Below are positions 46,801-52,900 of a stretch of 64,000 nucleotides of DNA, one piece after another (within the stretch, counting starts at the first letter, position 1; every line of letters starts with the position of its first letter). Source of the stretch: Nematostella vectensis (lineage: Eukaryota; Cnidaria; Anthozoa; Actiniaria; Edwardsiidae). The position numbers were made by a program, and so were the translations under genes. The DNA lies in NCBI RefSeq assembly GCF_932526225.1, contig NC_064043.1, forward strand, positions 1,819,501 to 1,883,500, written 5' to 3'. Under the pieces are notes generated by a model. It worked only from the letters and a program-made list of their open reading frames with translations. It had not been told where the DNA came from and searched no databases.

Positions 46801-48947
46801 CTCCACTAATAGAACAGAAAGCCTGTCACACAACGCACTCTAAGGGAGTAAAAGCCTGTCCGACAACGCACTCTAAGGGGGTCAAAACGCCTGTCAGACA
46901 ACACACTCAAAGGGAGTCAAAACGCCTGTCAGACAACACACTCAAAGGGAGTCAAAACGCCTGTCACACAACACACTCAAAGGGAGTCAAAACGCCTGTC
47001 ACACAACACACTCAAAGGGAGTCAAAACGCCTGTCAGACAACACACTCAAAGGGAGTCAAAACGCCTGTCAGACAACACACTCAAAGGGAGTCAAAACGC
47101 CTGTCACACAACACACTCAAAGGGAGTCAAAACGCCTGTCACACAACACACTCAAAGGGAGTCAAAACGCCTGTCCGACAACACACTCAAAGGGAGTCAA
47201 AAAGCCTGCCACACTATGCAATAAAAGGGACGCAAACAAACCGAACTGTCACACAACGAACTCAAGGGGAGACAACAAAAGCTGTCATTCACTTCACTAA
47301 TGGTTGAAAAAGCTTGTCACAGAACGCACGAAAATGGAGACAATGCACAGAATTAAAATGGAGCCATATTTAAACCGTTTGATTTCCCGATAAGTCTCTT
47401 GGCATGGCACTCGTTCCCTAATATTAGCTTGATGTTCTTGCCGCTTGAATGTTGATACTGCGGTTATTTATAAACCAACAATCAACCTGTCATTTGATGT
47501 TGCGTTTATTTAATTGAATTTTTGTGGTTGTTTATTAGCTGGTTCACTTGGAGATTAAGCCATCGAGCGAGGGAGATGCAAAGGTCCAGGAAGAATGTGC
47601 ACCAGGCAAACCCTTCACGGTGTTCTCAGCGCAGTCGATGGTGAGTGACACAAACACAAGACCGTACAGCGCACCCACCGTGAGTATTCCATGGTGGCGT
47701 GACCATAACATGTCCACGGCGTGACAGTCCCTTGTCCACGTGACCAACAATACAAAGCGTGGTCTTGTGACCACAGCGTGACTGTTCAGTGACGACACCG
47801 TCACGCCTGACCAGACTGTTACCATTACAGTGACTAGACAGTGTTTGTGTCGTGATTAGACAGTGTCCGTTGCGTGACCAGAAAGTGATCTTTGCGTGAC
47901 CAGAAAATGACCGTTGCGTTACCAGAAAGTGACAATGCTATCACCTTAGCTTGATCTTACCTCGACTTTTCTCTCCTTAGGTCAATGGTCACGTGACTCA
48001 AAGCAAAGCCCCTATACCTGCCGACAAGCCGACCGTGCCCTCCCCGGTGTGTCGGTTTGTAAACGTGCAGTTAGTGGGCGTGTCCCCAGCCTGTGGGTCC
48101 CGGGGACAGTGCGCTACCGTGCTGTTGGAGAATCCCCGGGGCGAGTTCATTCTCTCACGTGATCAGCTTCTGCACCAGGTACGTATGGTTGAAGGTTTTG
48201 AACAATTGTTAGTAACCAGTAGTATGGAAAGCATTTCTACGTATGGGCATAGGTTTTTCTGTATACTATTAAGAAGGGGCTTGTAGGATATTGAGTTTCA
48301 CGCAGCCTGTTTCAGATCATGTGTATTCTGTCTAAGGATTAATAGTGTTGATAGCATAATGAGTCTCGCACCCTTTGTTCCAGGTCAAGTGTGTATTCGG
48401 CCTTAGTGTTGATAGCATAATGAGTCTCGCACCCTTTGTTCCAGGTCAAGTGTGTATTCGGCCTTAGTGTTGATAGCATAATGAGTCTCGCACCCTTTTT
48501 TCCAGGTCAAGTGTGTATTCGGCCTTAGTGTTGATAACATATTGAGTCTCGCACCATTTGTTCCAGGTCAAGTGTGTATTCGGCCTTAGGGTTGATAACA
48601 TATTGAGTCTCGCACCATTTGTTCCAGGTCAAGTGTGTATTCGGCCTTAGTGTTGATAGCATAATGAGTCTCGCATCCTTTGTTCCCAGGTCAAGTGTGT
48701 ATTCGGCCTTAGGGACAGGAAGCTTGTCTTGTGCGAATCGTCCAAGTGCGACTCAGGTACTCGAGTTATTTCTGGCTCCAATGTACTGTTTGATTGACTT
48801 GGTTGTGAGTGCATTGTTAATTGTGTAAAGATTGAGTTGTCTTAAGTGACGGCTGATTTATTTGTTTTTCGGGTTTTTGCAGATCTTGGCGTGCTTGATG
48901 TCACCAAACTGCATGGCAAGACCATATACGCATGCGTTAAGAAATAG
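1..48947 (+). CDS. LARS1: Cytosolic leucyl-tRNA synthetase, 3' 27 exons (5' end outside window)
   Basis: Class I aminoacyl-tRNA synthetase that charges tRNA-Leu in the cytosol and edits mischarged tRNA through its CP1 domain. Exons: 1-86, 179-242, 486-553, 846-942, 2274-2405, 2510-2597, 10994-11070, 11618-11890, 12267-12352, 12835-12900, 13189-13271, 13623-13761, 14166-14255, 35360-35488, 37853-37904, 38529-38592, 40265-40377, 43113-43183, 43505-43667, 44537-44605, 44975-45115, 45656-45877, 46676-46780, 47539-47640, 47981-48178, 48690-48756, 48883-48947. They sum to 2910 nt (969 codons plus TAG), every junction is GT/AG and every phase agrees. The protein follows animal LARS1 collinearly, from the [10 protein letters not shown] block before CP1 to the C-terminal domain. 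The human enzyme has about 1176 residues, so roughly 200 N-terminal residues including the HIGH motif are missing at the left edge. I see no canonical AATAAA soon after the stop. Exon numbers here count from the window edge. Confidence 0.96.
943..1470 (+). repeat. 65-bp minisatellite made of exon 4 end plus 5' splice site (LARS1 intron 4)
   Basis: About eight tandem copies follow exon 4 directly. Each unit repeats the last 50-odd coding bases of exon 4 (reading [17 protein letters not shown]) and its donor aag|gtacagta. Copy 1 is 63 bp because of a 2-bp deletion, and later copies are 65 bp. The real donor at 943 precedes all copies. Confidence 0.93.
2752..10993 (+). repeat. 50-bp minisatellite of about 163 copies made of 3' splice site plus exon 7 start (LARS1 intron 6)
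   Basis: A nearly pure 50-bp tandem array (some units 47 bp, lacking three bases) fills intron 6. The unit contains ctgtattag|gaactggta, the same order as the true exon 7 border ctgtatcag|gaactggaa at 10985-11002, and continues into exon-like sequence (attgtgacatcaccagtacc against attgtcacgtcagtgcc). The last, diverged unit is the functional acceptor. Variants such as the 47-bp units recur in blocks about 1646 bp apart, showing higher-order duplication. Confidence 0.95.
12901..13170 (+). repeat. Three diverged ~110-bp copies starting at the donor of LARS1 exon 10
   Basis: Starting at the donor gtaagtaaaataattgcc, the intron repeats similar blocks near 12992 (gtaagtaaattgattcc) and 13095 (aagtaaataccacc). 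Each is followed by an actcaatag-like segment and AT-rich sequence. The copies are old and diverged. Confidence 0.55.
14256..14754. other. Start of the 21-kb LARS1 intron 13, including the 3' flank of the fucosyltransferase gene
   Basis: The donor gtaagt is at 14256. No further LARS1 exon occurs before 35360. On the minus strand an AATAAA (plus-strand tttatt, 14555-14560) lies about 195 bases past the fucosyltransferase stop and may be its polyadenylation signal. Otherwise this is AT-rich sequence with short G runs near 14345. Confidence 0.6.
14755..15933 (-). CDS. Alpha-1,3-fucosyltransferase (GT10 family), intronless, nested in LARS1 intron
   Basis: A 392-residue type II Golgi enzyme that would transfer fucose from GDP-fucose to N-acetylglucosamine of N-glycans or Lewis-type chains. 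It has a short basic cytosolic tail (MRKKR), one membrane anchor (about residues 6-25) and a stem, then the catalytic domain. Family marks are [18 protein letters not shown] (156-173), the donor-binding stretch [19 protein letters not shown] (254-272) followed by VPIL, and [14 protein letters not shown] (305-318), all matching the usual GT10 order. N-glycosylation sequons occur at about N163, N321, N355 and N377. The length is normal for FUT4/FUT9-like enzymes and no break is visible. Lack of introns inside an intron-rich host suggests either retroposition or the common intronless state of animal FUT genes. Acceptor specificity cannot be read from the sequence. Confidence 0.95.
   Translation of the reverse strand: MRKKRYFYIFLSTICVGTFFGALLQKLSNDRIPFDRTRVDRRVSTKFGDNRTKLILLYTQWFTSPWPGIKDNEEGVQDTSGNICPVSNCRITTAKGNFRASDAVIFHGVMTPHEVTSGELFKYKPKDQKWVWYEHENPVKMSNNYDVAALDNMIDITISYKRNSTIFVPYGYYVTKDEINKEDTNYAKDKAVGALWFVSNCWPKLRLQVAMKLAKYFPVHVFGDCAWPYFYWTPNRCPKGEPVCKSELNSKYKFYLAFENYNCQDYISEKYWHTLIRTNMVPILIAGVYNKELLIPGSYIDVLDFPGPKTLANYLHYLNSNDTAYNEYFRWRSKYEVRLWPKDWICKLCEILHSNHTNPPIHDFSQFWGIKENCYANDTYIYYKWLLDRSDT
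15934..16333. other. Upstream flank of the fucosyltransferase gene
   Basis: About 400 bases between the fucosyltransferase ATG and the TIR element. It should hold the promoter of the nested gene. Plus-strand tatataaaa at 15907-15915 lies inside the coding start and is not usable as a TATA box. No clear core promoter element is seen. Confidence 0.35.
16485..16730. mobile_element. 246-bp MITE with TTAA target duplication (copy 1)
   Basis: Terminal inverted repeats agtcgcattgtcaccagttt (left) and agccgcattgtcaccagttc (right, reversed) are flanked by TTAA at 16481-16484 and 16731-16734. The TTAA duplication points to a piggyBac- or Kolobok-type transposase acting in trans. A second copy lies at 37914-38146. 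Confidence 0.85.
16889..18254. mobile_element. Nested inverted-repeat element(s) inside the 3.3-kb transposon
   Basis: An outer pair ggatagtggaaagggtc (from 16890) and gaccctttccactatcc (to 18253) are exact inverted repeats. An inner pair ccatcgggcagaatggct (16936-16953) and its exact reverse complement (17754-17771) sits within. No coding frame of note lies between. I read this as one or two nested non-autonomous elements; no target duplication is evident. Confidence 0.5.
18690..19655 (+). repeat. 81-bp minisatellite built from the transposon's subterminal sequence
   Basis: About 11-12 copies of an 81-bp unit, each containing ggtcgcttacgagagctt, the sequence also found at the element's left end in the opposite orientation (16338-16356). 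Because 81 is a multiple of three, one minus-strand frame stays open for over 300 codons. That frame is only the repeat read through. Confidence 0.93.
20113..20435 (+). repeat. ~48-bp minisatellite, about six copies, just 3' of the GPCR gene
   Basis: Units contain cacatggcgaact, ttccagtttgtac and gtgttcacatta in fixed order, with a few per cent divergence. They lie 50 bases beyond the GPCR stop codon and may fall in its 3' UTR. Confidence 0.85.
20489..22091 (-). CDS. Orphan class A (rhodopsin-family) GPCR, two exons, nested in LARS1 intron
   Basis: Exon 1 is 22091-21357 and exon 2 is 20848-20489, joined in phase 0 (364 residues). A start at 22043 or 22040 (adjacent ATGs) is also possible and gives about 347 residues. 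Seven membrane segments carry class A marks: N66 (1.50), LAVSD with D94 (2.50), C117 (3.25), DRY 141-143, W169 (4.50), P221 and Y229 in TM5, CWLP 285-288 and NPVLY 323-327. Two N-glycosylation sequons are in the N-terminus (N21, N27). Position 3.32 is Trp, not Asp, so an amine ligand is unlikely. The second extracellular loop (about 182-207) has no cysteine, so the usual disulfide to C117 cannot form. The ligand is unknown. The intron falls in the third cytoplasmic loop and is filled by a microsatellite-like array. Confidence 0.93.
20955..21335 (+). repeat. Tandem aacaacaataacaagca-type array filling the GPCR intron
   Basis: Loose 15-18-bp units of aagcaaacaacaata run through most of the intron. 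Read on the gene strand they are T/G-rich (ttgttgtttgcttg), a long pyrimidine-leaning tract ahead of the exon 2 acceptor at 20849-20850. Confidence 0.9.
22092..24500. other. Non-coding part of LARS1 intron 13, GPCR upstream region
   Basis: No supported gene. The first few hundred bases should contain the GPCR promoter, though no clear TATA box is visible. The rest is moderately AT-rich unique sequence with only short chance frames. Confidence 0.6.
24505..25325 (+). repeat. 35-bp minisatellite, about 23 copies
   Basis: The unit contains gttcagtgagcccaaacgag and gcaacgctgttaata. Two sub-families differ (cccagacgagttgacactg against ccaaacgaggcaacgctg) and alternate along the array, so blocks of units have been copied together. 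Confidence 0.93.
25326..29567. other. Non-coding part of LARS1 intron 13
   Basis: About 4.2 kb without a supported gene. It holds a TA dinucleotide run at 27490-27552 and a poly-G/A tract at 29548-29565 leading into the next array. Short open frames here show no recognisable domain or splice context. Confidence 0.55.
27490..27552. repeat. (TA)n microsatellite
   Basis: Runs of ta at about 27490-27528 and 27533-27551, split by a short interruption. Confidence 0.95.
29568..31770 (+). repeat. 28-bp minisatellite, about 78 copies
   Basis: The unit contains gtgcagtcatgggtgtcata followed by tgaaaaag. Variants (gtag for gcag, gatgtc for ggtgtc, an extra g before aaaaa) are shared between neighbours. 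It sits in the large intron, far from any exon. Frames read from it ([12 protein letters not shown]-like) are not genes. Confidence 0.95.
31832..31861 (+). repeat. Poly-C tract of about 30 bases
   Basis: An uninterrupted C run follows the 28-bp array. Its length in any assembly should be treated with caution. Confidence 0.9.
31862..34077. other. Non-coding part of LARS1 intron 13
   Basis: About 2.2 kb of AT-rich unique sequence. I see no gene, RNA gene or strong repeat in it. Confidence 0.55.
34078..35272 (+). repeat. 32-bp minisatellite, about 37 copies
   Basis: The unit contains gatcactcactcgctcgatc followed by atttactcgctg. It is itself two related 16-bp halves (gatcactcactcgctc and gatcatttactcgctg). 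The array ends about 90 bases before LARS1 exon 14 and does not include that acceptor. No frame in it is a credible gene. Confidence 0.95.
35360..40377 (+). CDS. LARS1: LARS1 exons 14-17: catalytic core with KMSKS loop
   Basis: Exon 14 encodes [20 protein letters not shown], exon 15 [17 protein letters not shown], exon 16 [21 protein letters not shown] and exon 17 [18 protein letters not shown] through HEWIR. The ATP-binding signature KMSKS is split by intron 15: the K ends exon 15 and MSKS opens exon 16. Exon 15 (52 nt) was located by phase: exon 14 ends on two bases of a Lys codon and exon 15 supplies the third before tgg cca. A TTAA-flanked MITE lies just after its donor. Confidence 0.95.
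35479..35575 (+). repeat. Two-copy duplication of the exon 14 end and its donor
   Basis: The exon 14 border (gagaaaagcaa|gtgagttcc) is repeated at about 35528-35550 as aagaaaaaacaagtgagttcc, followed in both cases by actaagct and a CT-rich stretch. The unit is about 50 bp. Confidence 0.75.
35576..37654. other. LARS1 intron 14, unique part
   Basis: No supported gene or repeat. AT-rich intronic sequence. Confidence 0.55.
37655..37852 (+). repeat. Four ~46-bp copies ending at the exon 15 acceptor
   Basis: Units begin with ttgccgat or taccgata, contain ataaaca and end in variable tctgattc-type segments. The last runs into tacgtcatatttttag, the functional acceptor at 37851-37852. Confidence 0.65.
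37914..38146. mobile_element. 233-bp MITE (copy 2), inserted beside the exon 15 donor
   Basis: Same family as 16485-16730: left end agccgcattgtcaccagttt, right end (reversed) agctgcattgtcaccagg, with TTAA at 37910-37913 and a decayed TCAA at 38147-38150. The left target site overlaps the tail of the splice donor region, which begins at 37905. The right end has lost about 13 bases relative to copy 1. Confidence 0.85.
38680..40264 (+). repeat. 44-bp minisatellite of about 35 copies made of the exon 17 acceptor (LARS1 intron 16)
   Basis: The unit contains gtcttgtag|gtatggcccc, which copies the true border ctctcgtag|gtatgcggc at 40256-40273, followed by a CT-rich stretch (tctccccacccctctaag). 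The functional acceptor is the last copy. Each unit therefore provides a pyrimidine tract, TAG and exon-like bases. Confidence 0.94.
40378..42990 (+). repeat. 23-bp minisatellite of about 113 copies made of exon 17 end plus donor (LARS1 intron 17)
   Basis: Exon 17 ends cacgaatggataagg|gtaggactc. The array repeats gaatggataagggtaggact with c(a/g)c between, so each unit carries the last 12-15 exon bases and the donor. A variant unit with ggatagatctcacgatag recurs about every 100-250 bp, showing higher-order structure. The functional donor is the first. Confidence 0.95.
43113..48947 (+). CDS. LARS1: LARS1 exons 18-27: anticodon-binding helical domain and eukaryotic C-terminal domain
   Basis: Exons 18-20 encode the helical tRNA-binding region ([54 protein letters not shown]). 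Exon 21 holds [17 protein letters not shown]. Exon 22 (74 codons) holds [14 protein letters not shown] and the [10 protein letters not shown] segment typical of eukaryotic LARS1. Exons 23-27 are the more diverged C-terminal extension, ending [11 protein letters not shown] before TAG at 48945-48947. Exons 19-25 all start and end on codon borders. The extension is also the part of human LARS1 linked to leucine sensing through RagD; nothing here tests that role. Confidence 0.94.
43668..44115 (+). repeat. ~45-57-bp tandem copies of exon 19 end plus donor (LARS1 intron 19, 5' part)
   Basis: Exon 19 ends gtgttccggtttatagag|gtaatggcatagaccctg. About nine following units repeat it, for example cgtgctcaggtttatagtag and gtaatgacatagaccctg near 43756-43794. 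Later units have lost part of the exon-derived segment. Confidence 0.88.
44214..44536 (+). repeat. ~49-bp tandem copies of the exon 20 acceptor (LARS1 intron 19, 3' part)
   Basis: The unit contains cttgctgtcatag|gtacatcc and a CT-rich ccccttcgctcttcattgtc stretch. The true border is cttgctgtcatag|gtacagac at 44524-44544. Six copies precede the functional one. Confidence 0.92.
45120..45290 (+). repeat. ~60-bp repeats just after the exon 21 donor (LARS1 intron 21)
   Basis: Three copies of gtcacgcaatacacaa, aaccgtcacacaa and atgctatc-type segments begin about five bases past the donor. They do not include recognisable exon sequence. Confidence 0.75.
45866..46010 (+). repeat. Two extra ~60-bp copies of exon 22 end plus donor (LARS1 intron 22, 5' part)
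   Basis: The border cagtatgtcagg|gtaagtgcgtc recurs as cagtatgtcagg|gtgcgtgcgtc near 45926 and cagttggtcagg|gtaagc near 45985. Between copies lies acc(g)tgacaatttaaccaatc-type sequence. Confidence 0.88.
46215..46675 (+). repeat. ~77-bp repeats ending at the exon 23 acceptor (LARS1 intron 22, 3' part)
   Basis: Six or so units of gagaaaagtggacttgctat, a T/G-rich stretch (gtgttttgttcag) and tgtgctctgaaggtttaaag. The final partial unit supplies the functional acceptor (gtgttttgtttgtag at 46661-46675). Confidence 0.85.
46815..47275 (+). repeat. 35-bp minisatellite, about 12 copies (LARS1 intron 23)
   Basis: The unit contains acaacacactcaaagggagt and caaaacgcctgtcag. It starts about 35 bases past the donor and contains no clear exon sequence. 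Confidence 0.92.
47825..47935 (+). repeat. ~22-bp repeats (LARS1 intron 24)
   Basis: Four or five copies of gcgtgaccagaaagtgatc-like sequence. Preceding sequence (47690-47820) has looser gtgac-rich repetition. Confidence 0.7.
48320..48689 (+). repeat. 61-bp minisatellite made of the exon 26 acceptor and exon start (LARS1 intron 25)
   Basis: Five full copies and a diverged sixth of ttgttccag|gtcaagtgtg followed by tattcggccttag and tgttgatagcataatgagtc. The true border is ttgttcccag|gtcaagtgtg at 48680-48699, with exon 26 continuing tattcggccttag. About 23 coding bases are thus duplicated in each unit. Confidence 0.94.
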
Positions 48948-49928
48948 CTCAACCAGGCCTTTTCCTCTGACCTGGAGTGAACTGGCTAGCCGCGTGTTTT
49001 CACCATCGCCGCCCGTTTCCTCGTCGCCCGTGTCTGTCCATATGTATTCCTAGAGGTCATCGGTCGTTATGGTTACCTAGGTTCCAATGGGGTCGTTCTA
49101 GCACTTTCGTGTTTATTTGCACTGCTTTGAGGCAATTGACGAGCAAGAACCTGTAGCAAGATGCTTTAACAGCACATAAGCACAACCAATACAGTAGAGC
49201 TAGTATACGAGTCACTTAAAATAAGGCATCCATATATCCCTTCGACCTCCTGACTCGGCTCTAGCAAATAGTCACATACAAGAAAGAATTCATGTATTTT
49301 ATGGTGTCGATAAAATAATAATATAAAATAATAAGGCTTTGGTTATATTTGTAGTCTACCCGCGGACCTAAGCGTTATCCATTTTCTCGCCACCGTGTGA
49401 CAATCAATCACCAGCCAAATCATGTCAAAACACGGTACAGCAAATCACGCAAGATGTTAGCGAAAATGACACAGTTTGCAAGGTTATGTTTTTATCATAT
49501 TGTATAGTATACTGAAACGAGCCTCCTACGCAGGCATCTCTATTTGCAAGACAACACAAGAAAACAGCAAGACAGCAAAGCACGCCGACCGAACCCGAAA
49601 GAGCGCGCGCGGAACGGGGAGGGACGGGCGGAAAATGTCTCGCCACAGGAACCCCGCTAGCAAAAAGCTGTTTAGCTGTTTTTAGCGAATGAAAAAGCGG
49701 TTTAGACGCCTGCGGAGGAGGCTATACTGAAACAATTCCTTTGCAGGAGTTTTGTTAAATAGTATTTTCCTCGCGCCTTGATTGGCTCAGTTTCGTGAGC
49801 AATTTGAGGAGACCGTAGTCTCGCACGTGACCCTACGCACGTGACCCTACGCACTGTAAGTGAGACTGGCAGTGGATTATGGGATGGCGTCCGGGCGCGA
49901 ATGGGGCTTAGTCTGGTGACACACCATG
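48948..49928. other. Convergent intergenic region between LARS1 and WBP4
   Basis: Tail-to-tail spacer of about 1 kb that should hold both 3' UTRs. No standard AATAAA is seen on the + strand close to the LARS1 stop. On the minus strand one lies at 49112-49117, far from WBP4. No other gene is supported. Confidence 0.6.
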
Positions 49929-52900
49929 TCAATTATCGAACTTTGTTGTTCTGATATTTCTTTTCCTTTCTGAATTTAGTTTTCTTTTTTTGAAGGCAAC
50001 CACATCGGCATCACTACTTGTACCCATGCGAAGGACCGGGGTTTGCTTTTCTCGGAATTTCTTTTCAGTTTTCTTAGCTGTTTCCTCAGGATCTTCGGAA
50101 TCTTCTGTTTGTTCCTGGTCTTCTTTGACTGTATCACTGCAAGAAAACCACAAAAAGATAATAAGCAAGGCATCACACACAATCAAAATATTCAGTGGTG
50201 TCATCATAGGGGGTGGAGTGGAAAGAAACCAGCCTCAGGAAAAATCAGTGGCTTGGGTCCTCAAAACATCTGAAGTTTTGGGGGATTTCACAGACCAGGA
50301 ATGGGTTTCTTTTGGTTGTTAGTTTTTCAGGTCTATTTCTGGAGAATAATCAGATGACATGTACACAACAATGATCACAGTGCATATAGGCATAACTGTT
50401 TTTTTTTCTTAGAGTTATTTAGGACTTGTCGACTTGTCTGCAAATTTATATTGGTATGTGGACTGGTACAAAAAAGTCCGGCTACCTAGATCAATTGTGG
50501 GTGAATCCTCGAAAGGCTTTCGCGTTACGGGGGCCGTGGAGTTTAAGACCGTAGTCTAAGCAAGTCAGTTGTGTAATATTGCCAACAGCCACACCCGCCA
50601 CAATTGCAAATAAATCTGCTTTGATACCTAGTCCTTTATGGGAGATTGTGGCTCTGACTTAAAAGTCTATAAGCGGTTTCTCCTTTCTATAAGAGACTAT
50701 AGGTTCATTAAAGATTCTAGCCGTATGAGGCTGAGATCCGTGATAAGTTGCCAGTTTTTTATAAGAATCTTCAGAAGATTCTGTTTAGCCGGGTGGAACC
50801 TCATGACAAAATTTTTTTAGATTCGTTTATTAGATGCCATGTTTGCCTCAAAACGCATTTTGCCTGTCCGTGAATTCAACACTCGCCGTTATGTATGTTG
50901 TGAAATCGCGTAACCGTATCTAGAATAAGTTGCGGATTTCGGCTTAGAAGGTGGCAAGTGAGGAATTTGTTCTCAACGGACCTAGGCCATCTTCCTAGAC
51001 ACACCCTTCTTATAACTAAGAGGGTGGCAAGAGGAGAGAATGCGTGTACTGAAAAGTTTCAGTAAGCTATGGACATCAAAGATATTTAAATCAATGAATC
51101 TTTCGCCCTTTTATAGACTTCTGATGAAGTAAATAAAGTGCGTAGTGTCTTTGAGATTACACTTTTGCTTGAGCGTCATATGCCGCAGAAATGGATCTAC
51201 GGAGGACGATATACGCTAGACGTGGTTTATGAGGTGACAAAAACCTTAGGTGACATATATGTCTTTGTGGTGGGATTTGTCGTTCTTTAATGTTTCACAT
51301 CTATAGGAGCGTTGCTCGACCTGACATAAGCGCTTTCTTTGTGCATGTAAAGTTTCTTAGAGTTATTTAGGACATATCTGCAGTGCAGCTCACTCCTGTT
51401 TTAATAGATTTCTTAAAATCAAACAGGAAGATTTGAGGCTGCCGAGAATCGCCACTGTAACTCGTAGAATTCAAAGTGCACTTTGGCTAAATCTGGCTTT
51501 TTCTGAGAGAGGGCTCGCTCATCTCGTCTAAGGTGCCTTTCGATGTCATCGTTTGATGAAAAATCGGCGGGCGGTTATAGCGTTTACAAGACCGGTTTCG
51601 GACTCTTAATGAAGAGACCTTCGTCAGTTGTTTTTCGCTAGGTTGCTAATGAGGACTTCGTAAAGTATGCTCGATTAGCGGATTGAGACATGAAGTCACG
51701 GGCCCGTTTATATATCAGAGGTCGGACGAATCTTTAATTGAAGTGACTAGTCGGTGATTGGCTATCTAGCGTTTTACACTATTTCGATCCGCGTCATTTT
51801 AAGGTAGGCTATGTTTTGAAAACAAAAGGCCTATTGTCGGTGACACGGTCGCGTTGTAGCGCTATTGTTAAACCATAGGTTTCTTTTGGTTGTTAGTTTT
51901 TCAGGTCTATTTCTGGAGAATAATCAGATGACATGTACACAACAATGATCACAGTGCATATAGGCATAACTGTTTTTTTTTTTCCAAAAACACCTTTTAC
52001 CACTGTTAGTTTTTTTTTTTTTTTTTAATGTTACCTCTGAGGAGTTGTCTGTGGAGGCTCTATGACTCGTACTGTCGTCCAGGAGCCGTAAGGTGAGGGT
52101 TTGGCTACTGTAGGCTCTTTGCTTGATGCTTCACCTTCTAAATCCTGCGTAGACATAATTACTATGAGTGTCCAGCAACTAATTCAGTTACCCTGGACCT
52201 ATCACAAATTGGTCATCTAAATTTAGTAAAACAATATAATTGACATGTGTTGTTGATATATGTACGTTACCTGACTTTTAGATACTGCATCTTTTTTTCC
52301 CCCACTTGAATCATTGCTAGAAAAAAAATGCACATTATATCTGTGTACTATACTAAAACCATATGATATTACATCTGCATGAGTTTATAATACTAAACTC
52401 AAGGAATTGTTATGACTTACCTTTCTTCTGGCTGTAAGCAATTTGGCACTTCCCACTGGGAAGCTGAAAAAAAGCTAGGTAACAATAATACTTTATAGTA
52501 CACCATCTTTGCCCACCCCTATCCTGGCTACAAGAGGCTCCAAGCTTCACTTGTTTGCTCAGTTATTATTTGTTCGTTCTGCAACGAGTGAAGCTTGTTT
52601 CCTCTGGTATCCGGAGTATCCGCCTGCCCCTAGCTTAGCGTTAAGCTCTACTTGCACCTACATCCAGCTATCTGTCAGCGTGACAGATACAGTACATTCT
52701 GCCTGTGAACTGTAGTAGTAATAATATCCTGCAGTGACACATAACCTGTGTTTGTGAAGTGTTGTGACACATACCTTGTGTCTGTGAATTGTAGTAGTAA
52801 TAATATCCTGCAGTGACACATAACCTGTGTTTTTGAAGTGTTGTGACACATACCTTGTGTCTGTGAATTGTAGTAGTAATAATATCCTGCAGTGACAAAT

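Noticed and set aside
51540-51720. Possible retroelement-like sequence (accggtttcggactcttaat region)
   Set aside because: Vaguely like short motifs seen near some retroelements, but there is no reverse transcriptase frame or clear boundary to support a call.
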